In this document: positions 22,988 to 33,698 of the stretch, one piece after another
How the letters are laid out: the number at the start of each line of letters is the position of its first letter
Numbering within the stretch: position 1 is the stretch's first letter
DNA from: Mesodorylaimus sp. YZB2_4
Taxonomy: Eukaryota; Nematoda; Enoplea; Dorylaimida; Dorylaimidae
DNA: 64,000 nt
Direction of reading: 5' to 3'
Assembly: GCA_030248295.1 (NCBI GenBank)
Contig: JASANH010000497.1
Coordinates: forward strand, 186,001 to 250,000
Made by a program: the position numbers and the translations under genes
Notes under the pieces: generated by a model
The model's database searches: none
Seen by the model: only the letters and a program-made list of their open reading frames with translations
Told to the model about the DNA's origin: nothing

Positions 22988-25309
22988 TTGGTGATTTTAC
23001 AACACGAAAACGAGCATTCATCATCGAGACATGATCGCCCTGTCACTCCTCATCGCCTCACTTCTTCAGCCTTTTCACGATTTCTGCAGGCTGCCACCAG
23101 GTTTCGCCGATTTGGCACTGGCTTTGGTCGAAGTCTTGCCAGGCTGCTTCGATTTCTCGGTCATGCTCGGGTCAGCCGCCACGCTGGTCTCGGCGCCTTT
23201 TCCAGCCTCCCCGCCGACGGAAGCGCCGGTGTCAGCGCTCTTGCTCTTGCTCTCTCTTGCTCAGCAGATTTCTCCTTCATTATTTCCTGCTGCTTCTTGG
23301 CCGCGGATTTCCTTTTCTTGCCCACGATCACCACAGCGACGATCACCCCGATCAGGGTCCACTTCGTCCCACCGCCCGTCTTCTCTTTGTGTCGGTTCAT
23401 TCGTGGTCGTCTTCATGGTCTTGGCAGTCTTCGGGGCGGCGGTCGACCCTGGCTTGGTTGTCGTGCCCGATTCCTGGCACGGCTCGCACCCGATGTGCTC
23501 CACGCAGTCCTCCATTCCTGGTGGAGGCGTGCTGGCTGGGCTCCTCTCGATCCTGCCGCAGGTTCCAGCGCAGTTGGGGTCTCGTTTCCACGGCCACTGG
23601 CGATCGCATTCCTTCTGGCACTTTTCACCATCGAAAGTCAGAATTTCGCTCGGAGCCACAATCTGGCACTCGGCGTTGTCGTCGCCGAAGTAGTCGGCCC
23701 GGCTGGAATTTTGGCGCAGGCTGGGCGCGCACGTCTTCTGGCCGTCTTCCTCGAAAGGGCAGATCGTGCACAGATCAAGGACGATGAGGTCTTTGAATGT
23801 CCAGGCGTCATAGATAACCTCTTCGAACAAAGCGAAATGCTCCGACTTCTTGTTCCTGTTCAGGCAATGGCTTCAATGAGCCAGTTTTTATTCGGGGTTT
23901 CTGCACGTCTAGCCACTGTTGTTCGTACATCTCTGACCTGAAGGTCTCTCAGGACAGCATTCTTCTTGCTGGCGCCATCCAGACTGGGCTTCCAGTCCAT
24001 AGTTTGGCATTTTGTCAATTCTAGCCTGCTCGAAGTGCAGCAGCTCCGCTTTATGCTAAACGGAATATATTGCAATTGGCAATGGCTTTCCAAGTTCTAT
24101 TACGTTTTTGCCGCATAAGTTTGTCCCCTGCCTGTGCCCTCGACATTGCCTGAGCTGGTGACATTGGACAGCATGACAGCTGATGTAGTGGGGAACGCCA
24201 TTTTGACGCAGTCTCGATCTCTTTCCACATTTCTCCCACGTCACTGACGTTGTATTGAATTTAGAGAAAGACCACCTCGGCCCGCTCCTGGTTGCCAAAG
24301 TCGAACACATTTTCTCGAATGTGGCGCAGAATGACATGAAAGTTGTTGAGTTTGCCAGGGGACCACCACAAGTTTTTCATTGTGGCGTTGAATTGCCCGA
24401 TATCGCCAGTAAGATTGAGCAGGACGATCGGCGGGTCCGTGATATTGTGAGACGTAGCGGGAAAGATGGCCGCCCTGATCTTCTGCTCGCCCAGTTCGAA
24501 GTAGGACACAAATGTATTTTCCCCTCATGAACTTTCGAGCATTGAACTGAGGCTTCTGTTGCGCTGCTGGCGCAGGGCACTGATGATCCTGAGTGGCCTT
24601 CATTTCTTTCAGTTGCGGCGGGATCAGCTTGCAATCGCGTAATAAATTTAGCGCATCCTGCGTGATCCCAGTCACATGGACGGTGTTTAAGCGTTTTAGC
24701 GCTAATCCGCCATCCACTCCATTCAACATCGCTGACTGGGTATCCAAGGTAGTGTAGACCCCCCCCCCCCCCCCCCTAAAAAATTTTGTAAAGGGGGACC
24801 CTTCCACTTTTTAGACCTGTCCTGCCCGGCAAGGGTGTGCAGGTAACTTTACTGTTTCCCCCCCCCCCCCCCTTCTATCTTTGGCAGAAGAAAAATTTTT
24901 TACTTGGCGAAGACTCTCCTGTCCCGCCCGGCGAGGTTAAGCAGGTACCTTTGCTATTTTTGACCCACCCCCCAACTCTGCCGTGGAAGGCCCAAACTTA
25001 ACTTTAAATTTTCGCGGGAAAAATTTAAATTTAAAATTCAATTTTTACCAGCAACCAAAATGGGCCGCCATGTCGCCGACCCCCGACCCCCCTGGAAGAT
25101 CACACCCCCCGCAGACGAAGTCAGCGATGTTGACTCCATTCAAATCCGAATCCAAATCCGAACTGGACATGGACTTGTGGTATGTTCATGTCAATATTGA
25201 TGCCGACATCCGGTTCTGTAAGCAGCTCAGCCTCCTCATCAGTGTCGCCATGTTTGCTTCCGCGAACTAATCCTAATAAAATTATTGATACGTTAATTAG
25301 AGTTTTCAT
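22988..25309 (-). pseudogene. Decayed type I membrane-protein gene with several frameshifts
   Basis: Reading the minus strand: at 25309-25121 a frame starts MKTLINVSIILLGLVRG, a good signal peptide, followed by an acidic stretch. After poly-C tracts, about 24770-24240 encodes an ectodomain-like segment with N-glycosylation sequons (NIT, NLT, NAT) but changes frame near 24525. Further frame changes or stops occur at about 24250, 24200 and 24100. From 23880 a Cys-rich stretch (LDLCTICPFEEDGQKTC) leads to a Thr/Pro stalk. After another frame change near 23400 comes a membrane helix (WTLIGVIVAVVIVGKKRKS), then after one more a Lys/Ser-rich tail ending KPGGSLQKS near 23040. No GT-AG pairs explain the shifts. 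Family not recognised. Assembly indels next to homopolymers are the alternative to true decay. Confidence 0.55.
24755..24875. repeat. Poly-C tracts inside a tandemly duplicated GC-rich segment
   Basis: C-runs of about 16 to 19 nt at about 24760 and 24858 precede similar text (CCTGTCCTGCCCGGCAAGGG near 24818 and CCTGTCCCGCCCGGCGAGG near 24918). Confidence 0.7.
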
Positions 25310-26269
25310 GATTTTTGTTTACCACGACTTATCCAATGCAGGTTCCTCAGCTAAAGTTCGCAAAGGACAGTTCAGCCTCTTTTGTGGATGTGCAGTGAGA
25401 CTGAAGACAAATTCACTAAGCAAAACCGAGCTAGGTTCTAAAACATTAGCTTTTCTGCATTCATCAATGTGCAGATGTTCTTCTCGATGTCATGCGGCTA
25501 TTTGGAGGGCCTCACTCAAAAAAGGTACCACACATCTGGCGCTAGGAATTCGAAGAAACGCCGCCCCTAGCATACAAAAAACCTGTTTTCAGGCGCGCTC
25601 TCGTTGCTAGTTTTGTGTTTCGCGCCGCCCTTCGTAGTCCAGGCTGCTTAATCCGACTAGTCAAATGTGATGAGGTTGTGGAGACCAGGCACTGAGTGAT
25701 ACCCCTGGTGAATGTTCCACAAAGACCCCGTCACACCCAACAAATCTTGAACGTGCATGCAGAATACGGCGGCTTTTTGAGCGGTTGATACCAGATGCAA
25801 GTTATCTGGCAGGTGATTGGAGCTAGCATGATCTAATCTAATGATCATGATTGTTGGGAAAATGGGTTAAAATCCTGTGGAAGAAGTGGGCTCAACCCAC
25901 AAGTTTTTTTCGAAACCAGCTAGCATGCTTATATACTTCACGCTCGGTCTGACTGGGTACCCTCTTTGCAACCACACCCCGTCTGGCAACGTATGGTGGC
26001 TGGTGAAGCGAGGATCACATGCAGAAACGACAATTGTAACTAAGAATTTCTAGTGCATAAACGACGTCCTTAATGCTTGACTCACTCCTGCTCAACCAAG
26101 TCCTTTGCTGGCCTACCCCCAGCCCCCTCCCCGCCTTGCACCCAAATCAGTACAGCTCCGTCATTTCCGCAATGTCCTCACCATTTTTCACACCGAAGCA
26201 ATTCCAAAACGATAGCCACTACACAAAATGATCACCCTTCCAATCACCCTCAACTCATCATCCCCACAA

Positions 26270-29200
26270 TTACTCTTCCTTCTTCCCACCTTTTCCTTTC
26301 TTTTTGGCCATCTTCTTATCCTCTTCTTCGATCGGCGCTGGTTTCACAAATGGAATGAACTTTTCGTATTCTAAACGCAAATTCCACTTTTTCCCCTGTC
26401 ATCTGCCTGACAGCACAACTTACTCGGCGGCATCCACTGACGCAATACTTCGGGCACCTCGACCCCGTCGTCCGTTTGGTAATTCTCTAATATGCAGCAA
26501 ATGACGCGAGTCGTTGCGCACATGGTCGCATTCAACATATGCACATAGGGCACCTACAATTGTCCACCATACTGTTGTGCCCGTGTAACCCACATCCCCA
26601 TCTCCCCCCCCCCCGTGTTCTGGCAGGGGCACAAGTTTGAGTCTAGCAGTCAGAAAGTGACTTGTACAGGGCCACACCAGAAGTCAGCACAAGAATCAGG
26701 ATTCCCTTAGCTATCCCATGGCTCAAGACTGGAGGGGGTCGCTTCCAGTTTGGACCTGAGATTCTAAGCCACTTAAGTGGGCGGACAGAAAAAGAATTAA
26801 CTGGCATTGTTCGAACATAGCATGCAGTATGGGCAGAGGGAGTGACGCCATCTGGTTTGGTCGGCTAAGTCTGTCAAGAATCCCCTGTCCATAGTATACC
26901 CTACCATTGGTGGGGTCACATGGAATTCCCCTCTCTCATAGCCCCCACACGTCGAGTCCAGCATCGACCGACCCGGGTGTGAGGTCACCAAACCGACCCG
27001 ACCCCACGTTGTATCGCGCCCACTCATTTGTTTTCTGGCATGATGCATTGTTTCTTCAATCGATAACCATCGATAACAGACACCCGCAGTCAGCAAGAAG
27101 GGGCTGACGGATTTCGGACGAAAACAGACAGGGGAGGAGAACGTTAACGTGCCTCATGCTGTCTGAGGCGACAGCGTAGAATTTCACAAATTTTTACTGT
27201 CCAACAGCACTGCAATATCCCGCTTCGCTTCTAGACTTGACTTCATAGAGTGGGAGGCGGCCGGTATGAGGACAGCTTTTAACTGTTTTCGGGCTGGGCC
27301 CCCACCTACCCCAATTTTCAATGGGTTTTGCCAGCAGTCAAAATGACGGGTGCGGCAGTGTGTTAGGCGATCAACTCACAAGGCAGGCTCCCTCTGACGG
27401 CCTGACTTGGAGCTGCTCTGCTGGAGCATCACCGCCGAGGGCATCCTGCGCCAGAATCAGCGTTTCCGGATGATGGAGGGCAAGAACGGAGGGCCCCGAC
27501 TGGCAATTAGGAACAGTTTTCTCAGTCTAGGGCACCACTTCCACCTCCAATTGAATTCCTGGTGAATCGCCCACAGCCAGTTCTCTGAGAACGGGTTTCC
27601 TAAACTGACGTCTTCAGCCAGAATAGAACTGAGGCGTTTCAGTCAGGGTTGCCCCCCCCGCGCCCCTATGGGGACAGAAGGTGGGTGGGGTCGACGTCGA
27701 TGTCATGCATGGGCGGCCAGTCCAGAGGGTTGAAGTGTCGATCCTAGCTGCCTGCACGAAGACATGACTGGACGCCAGAGAAGATATTTTGGCGGGAATT
27801 CAAAATTCCGATCCGGCTGACCCACAGCTTGGGTCGGTTCCCCAAACCGATCCGGCCCGGATCGGCGGGTCGGTCGATGCTGGCGTCGAGTTTCACAGAG
27901 ATGCAGTCTGGTCTGGTGGCTGAGCCCATCAGAAGGAAGCCTGCCACATGAACGCTGGATGATAGAGTGAGCACAACTCGCTTTCGACAGAAGTCCTAAT
28001 CAGTGGCACACACCCTTGTCACATATGGTAACAAACAATAACTTGAATTTATAATTTACCGCACCCGTTTTGCATCCAGACCTTGCCCATGCTCGCCATG
28101 CCGTTCGTCAATCGAATCTAGCAAGCGAGCAGCCTCACAGCCTTCTGCCCCTGATGCCACTCCCTTGCTTCCCAGATCCATTTATCAACAGAACCCTTTT
28201 CCAAGACCCCAGCACGTCTAGCACACGATACGATACGTAGTACCCGCAAACGTGAATCCAGGAGTCTACTGTGGAGTGAAACACGAGTAGGCAGATTGTA
28301 CATACCTCGCCGTCCATTTTCTTCGTTTGCCCGTATCGAACTCGCAGACGTCGAGCTTGATAATCCAAACAATTCGAACAAGATACCAATTCACGAAACG
28401 ATCCTGAGCCAGGGAACCAAGCTTCCAAATCGTATTTTTTCGCAGCTGCGTTATTTAGCTCGCCTGAAAAGTACAGAATAGAAACTTTGGCCTTCCAGTC
28501 AGGGCTGCTGGCCCAGGCGATGCGGGACTAACGCATAGACCCATTGAGCCACCCTGGCTCTGACCAGTCAGTGATGGCCCAGGTCAACATTATCCGCGGT
28601 GGTGCAGCGTCTCTGTCTGCCTTCACCTCCACGAAAGGACATCCTGGACTGGACACCAACTTCCTCAGGCTGTGACCCCTGCTCCCGAGACCGTCTGCTA
28701 GTTTGGCTTCCGTCTCTTCACGCGCGGCGTAACCCTAGTGCCTTGTAGGTCATGGCGAGCTGGCATCGACCGTAGAGGTGTACTCCCAAGACTTGCCTAC
28801 TCCAGTCTTGGTTGCAGCAGCACCTCGACGTTACCCTGCTTGCTTGCTTACAAACCGACCTCCATGACCAGGAATTGAACCCGGGACGAGTCCCAGCCAC
28901 TCACTCCCAAGCAATGCGCCGCACCCCGATCACTTACCCGATACAATATTCACTATTTGATAAGGAAGTTTCAACGCTTGAACAAACATCTCGGCGTGCC
29001 CGATCATTTCGTCAAACATTTTCCAAGAGGCATTATCGAATGGCGAAGTCAAAACGAATTGTTCAATCTATAATAAAAGCAAAAAGTCACACAAAACAAG
29101 CAAAAAACTTTTTACTTACTTTTTCAAACTGATGCACGCGGAAAATTCCACGAGTGTCTCGACCATGGGAGCCGACTTCTTGCCTAAAAAATCAAAAACA

Positions 29201-31759
29201 ATTCGGTAACATGATCAGATACCAAGTTGGGGCACATCAGCGCGTGGGTCGAATGTTCACTGTTCACTGTGGGGTGTGTGGGTCAAATGTCCGCTGGCCA
29301 GACACAAGTATGGGAAGAAGAGGCCCCCCTGTTGGGCCGGCCAGGACGTTGAACCCTTCCTCTCGATTCCCCCCCCCCCACCTCAGGTCCGGCAGGAAGA
29401 GAGAAAAGGAAGCAAGCAAAAGCAAATTGTGTGGGCAGGACCATGACCTGACCTGACGGACCAAGCCCTGGCCTCCAAGCACAGGCCAGTTGTCCAGCCA
29501 GCCTACAGTACTGTAAGCAGTCATGCAACTCACCCACTCGATTCGACCCGAACCTGACCTGTCTCACACGCAATCAGATCAGGCGTAGGCGATCTGATCT
29601 GATCTGATCTCTACCCTCAACCCCCTTCCCCTCTCACCCAGCCGACCTCGTCCATACTTGGCCAGACAACAGGAAACAGCCAACTTACATCAGAATGTCC
29701 GCGGGACATCTAATCTACATTCTGATCCGGTCTGGTGGCCAGTGTATCAGACTGTCGGTCGAATCCGACGGACATTCTAATCTGACAGTGGCCCACAGTC
29801 TGATCTGACAGTGGCCCACAGTCTGATCTGACAGTGGCCCACAGTCTGATCTGACAGTGGCCCACAGTCTGATCTGACAGTGGCCCACAGTCTGATCTGA
29901 CAGTGGCCCACAGTCTGATCTGACAGTGGCCCACAGTCTGATCTGACAGTGGCCCACAGTCTGATCTGACAGTGGCCCACAGTCTGATCTGACAGTGGCC
30001 CACAGTCTGATCTGACAGTGGCCCACAGTCTGATCTGACAGTGGCCCACAGTCTGATCTGACAGTGGCCCACAGTCTGATCTGACAGTGGCCCACAGTCT
30101 GATCTGACAGTGGCCCACAGTCTGATCTGACAGTGGCAGTGGCACCCAGTCTGATCTGACAGTGGCCCACAGTCTGATCTGACAGTGGCCCACAGTCTGA
30201 TCTGACAGTGGCCCACAGTCTGATCTGACAGTGGCCCACAGTCTGATCTGACAGTGACAGTGGCACCCAGTCTGATCTGACAGTGAGTATAATCTGACAG
30301 TTTTACCACGTCTTGCCAACATTCTCTCTTCGTCTCTCGACTCCCAACCACTCGAATTTTGCAAGACTGCATTGCATACCTGAAGCAAGAAGAAATCCCA
30401 GCGTATCGAATAGGTAAACTGGCCTCGGGTAGCCACTCGTCTCGATGATAAGCTGCGATCGGTTGCTCACTAGTTGCGATCAAATATTTTTCCTCCTCCG
30501 CCTTTTCACCTTTCTGCTCCGAGCTTTTACCAATGACCTAAAAAATCACATTATAAAAAATATAAACTGCTCCACTCATTTCTCATACCTTGTACAACTG
30601 ATCATCGAAATCGCTCAGCTGCGCCACTTCTTGCATGACTTCTTTACGCATAAAAAATGGCGTATACAAAGCCGTATATTCTTTATCCGCCAAAATGCGC
30701 AAGGCTAATTGAATAAGTGCCTGTTCAAGAAATACCAGGGGACCCTAAAAAAGAATTTTTCAAATAAAAATCCCCACATTCCATAACCGAACCTTCAAAT
30801 AATATCCACGAGCACCGGCCACAACGGCGCCTCGTTCCAAATCGCATCCATCAACCATCACAGCCAAATCGACCTGAGAATACTTTTTCTTCGTTGATGT
30901 ATCGCCCCACGTTCGTTCAACTTTGTTATTTTCCTACAAGCAAAAGAAAACTTGATTTTTATTCGCTCTTAATCGAAATTTTAAACGGAAACGTTAAAAG
31001 ATGGTTTTTAGCGACCAGTTTCGCCCCCGCACTCACTTCATTATCGCTAACAGGAACTGACTCGTGTACGACATTGCCAATTTCTCTCAACGCTCCGTTG
31101 CGACTATTTTCCAATTCCACAACTCGAGCGCTATTTTTAACCATTTCATCTTCAATAGTTTTGCTAATTTTTTTAATTTGAACTACCGTCAATGTCTAAA
31201 TTTTTTAAAGGAGCAAAAAATCAGTATATTGATGCTTAACAAATTAAAACTGCTTAAAACCTACTGCTGTACAGTATTTTGCGAAAGCAAAAATCATACT
31301 TTTATCGTATCAGCTGTCAATTGAATTAAATTATCAACGAGCCCATTCGGAAGTTGATCGTCATCGCCAACTGGTTCTTTTTTCTGAAAAAATTTAAAAA
31401 ATTATATTTCATTACTTTGACAAAATTTTTGTCTAACCTTCATTTTTTCACCGACTTCTTTGCTACAAAGGTTTTTCAATCGATTATATTCATCCGCTAA
31501 GAAACGACCTGAAAATATGATAAAAGTACTTGGATTACCTACAAAAATTTGAAAATAGATTGGCGAAGGTGGAAATCCCGAGAACACAAAAAATCAAAAA
31601 CCATTTTTTGTTACTTAACTCACATTTTCTCCATTCTTTATCAAGATCGATAACTCGATCTACCAATCCCGCATCGGCGTATCGTTTTCGCTGACTTTCT
31701 CGAATCTTTTCCGGATCTCCGCCTTTTTCCTCTCGAAACAACTCCAAATCCAAAACCAT
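26270..31759 (-). CDS. SARS1: Cytosolic seryl-tRNA synthetase, 12 exons
   Basis: Charges tRNA-Ser with serine in the cytosol. Minus-strand exons: 31759-31624, 31508-31438, 31383-31300, 31195-31037, 30933-30793, 30744-30589, 30537-30380, 29183-29120, 29067-28938, 28463-28306, 26553-26424, 26395-26270; about 505 aa, the usual length. Residues 1-150 form the N-terminal tRNA-binding coiled coil ([19 protein letters not shown]). Class II motif 2 is [18 protein letters not shown] (about 306-323); ATP/serine-site blocks are [19 protein letters not shown] and [16 protein letters not shown]; motif 3 is [19 protein letters not shown]. The lysine-rich tail after [13 protein letters not shown] matches animal cytosolic enzymes. 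Every junction is in phase except the last: 26424 ends at phase 1 but the reading frame at 26395 needs phase 0, across only 28 nt. Confidence 0.95.
26554..28305. other. SerRS intron 10, 1.75 kb, repeat remnants
   Basis: GC-richer than flanking introns, with C-runs near 26605 and 27650 and a GGCGGGAATTCAAAATTCC motif at about 27790. No coding frame with family signal was found. Confidence 0.5.
29184..30379. repeat. SerRS intron 7 carrying a 23-bp minisatellite (about 29785-30290)
   Basis: About 20 units of CAGTGGCCCACAGTCTGATC + TGA (23 bp). Two units near 30135 and 30255 share the same variant (AGTGGCACCCAGTC after an extra CAGTGG or CAGTGA), suggesting a higher-order duplication. Since 23 is not a multiple of 3, all three minus-strand frames stay open with a 23-residue period; these are not genes. 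GATCTGATCTGATCT also occurs at 29598. Confidence 0.95.
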
Positions 31760-32160
31760 TTTTTATAAATTTATAAGAAGTTTATGGGTAAACTGGAAAC
31801 CGCAAGAACGAGAAAACTTTATATTCTCCAAAATGAAGTGACGAAATGCGTCGCAGTCCAAGAATGTCATCATTTCTTTCCTGTCTGGACGACGTGGGCG
31901 AGCTGGTAAAATATGGTTTCGGCAACACGCAAATCAGATAGACCTGAAACATATTTTTACCGGTCACGGCTAACAGAAATACTGTTGCTCAACATGGTGA
32001 GAATTTTCGAAATTACTTCGATTCTCATGTAAATTAATTAGATTCTAGGTCTCCTTAGGACAGGATTTTTGTAAGGTTCGACTCACGGGAAACAGGTTGC
32101 CAGGCTTCAATTCTTTACCCCTCCCCCCTATTTTTTTGTGTAATTTCGTAAGTGGATTGA
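31760..32160. promoter_or_regulatory. SerRS upstream region
   Basis: Immediately 5' of the SerRS ATG (minus strand) is an AT-rich ACTTCTTATAAATTTATAAA stretch. A lone CACGGCTAACAGAAATA at 31966, matching the MITE terminus seen elsewhere, lies inside. Confidence 0.4.
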
Positions 32161-32162
32161 CG

Positions 32163-33400
32163 ATATCTCGGCCATAACTTACTGATCTTTTGGTCTTTAT
32201 CGATCAACGACAAATCAGCGTGTTCGCTAATGAATAAGGAATTGAACGCGCGTCGCGAAAAGTTCCTATCTTCCACCTATCTCGAGATATTGGGCGGCAA
32301 AGTTGAAGGTGCCGCCTGAGTTGACGACTTTTAGATGTCCTGTGTTCTTTTATGTTAACTGCGGGTTTGACCAGCCTAAAATATGCCCAATTCATCTACC
32401 TTTCAACGTGATCCCATCGTCTATACCTCATCTTTACATTTGATATTCAAATATGCAAAAAAACTGCAGCCAAGTACAGGGAATTTTTGGAAAAATCCAT
32501 TTTTGAGAACCTTGCAAAGCAGATCATAAAAAAAGACATTTATTTTCGGATAGAGCTTAAAAAATTGCATGGATTGGTTGTTACCTGGTTGAAATTCGAC
32601 TTCTAATTATGAAAACAGAGGGGAAGGAAGTAGGGTCACCAAGCACCTGAAGTACGCACCTTTTGAATTTCCCGCCCGCATGCCGCTTATGACATTAGAG
32701 CGGTTTCGGCTGGCTACTTTGGAAATCGTGAGAACATATACAACTTTTTCACTACAGGTCCACCTAATTGCGTACTAGATTATGTTTATCGTGAAAAATG
32801 AGAAAAAGTTTAAAATTTACCTGGGATTTCCAGAGTAAGCAGCCGGAACCGCTCTAATGTCATAAGCGGCGCGCAGGCGGGAAATTCAAAAGGAGCGTAC
32901 TTCTAGCACTTTGTGACCGCAACTTTCTTCCTCTATTTTCACAATTATAGGTCGAATTTCAACCGGAGCAGAACCAATCGATGCAATTTTTTGTGCTCTA
33001 CCCGAAAATAAATATCCGACTTCATGATTTGCTTTAAAAGATTTTCAAAAATGACTTTTTCTGAAAATTCCTTGTAGTCAGTTGCGGTTTTTTGCATATT
33101 CGGATATCAAATGTAAAGCTAAAGTATAGACGAAGGGAATCACGTTGAAATCTAGACGGATTGGGCTTATTTTAGGCTGGTCAAACCCCGTCTTCCAGTA
33201 AGCATAAACGAACAGCAGGTCTGAAAGTCTTAAACTTGGGCCACTTCAAACATTGGCGCCCAGTATCTCGAGATAGATGAAAGGTAGAAACTTTTCGCGA
33301 CATGCATTCGATTCCTCATTCATTTGCGAACATGCTGATGTGTCGTTCATCAAAGAAGACCAAAAGATCAATGAATTATGGCTGATATCGCCCAAGCACT
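32163..33400. mobile_element. Large foldback element: two arms of about 570 bp, about 90-bp loop
   Basis: 32163-32740 and 32830-33397 are inverted copies at roughly 80-85 percent identity by eye. Matching landmarks include GATATC-CGGCCATAA and GATCTTTTGGTCTT at the outer ends, GGTTTGACCAGCCTAAAATA, TTTACATTTGATAT, TTATTTTCGG-TAGAGC, and near the loop TTTTGAATTTCCCGCC followed by GCCGCTTATGACATTAGAGC. No transposase frame. It lies between the SerRS and MED4 genes. 33401-33698 shows nothing further. Confidence 0.9.
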
Positions 33401-33698
33401 CCTAGAAGACCTGTTTTTTCGGCATAATCCTGTGAAAATCGATTTTGCACAAGAAACTACTATCGCATCACTATCAGCACTCAAAGGTGCATCAAATTCA
33501 CATGAAAATAGAGGTCAAAAATTGACGCCTGGCAATTCCTGGGTCGACCCATAAAGAAAGCCTGCCTTCATTTCTTCAAGGAGCAGATTTCATTAATGCA
33601 TACGTTTGACCTTGACTTTTTCCGAGAGCTCCAATTAGTGATCAAACTGATCCAAAGCAACATTTAATAAAAAGTACGATGTCTCCCCAAAATGAAAT

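Noticed and set aside
22988-23941. Plus-strand 317-codon frame
   Set aside because: Antisense to the Cys-rich and membrane-helix segments, which have the protein-like composition; no family signal on this strand.
18750-30290. CRISPR arrays suggested by regular repeats
   Set aside because: Units are contiguous without unique spacers, and the genome is eukaryotic.
29710-30483. Reverse-strand frames of 183-257 codons
   Set aside because: Produced by the 23-bp minisatellite; the three frames code the same repeat and overlap a SerRS exon at one end.
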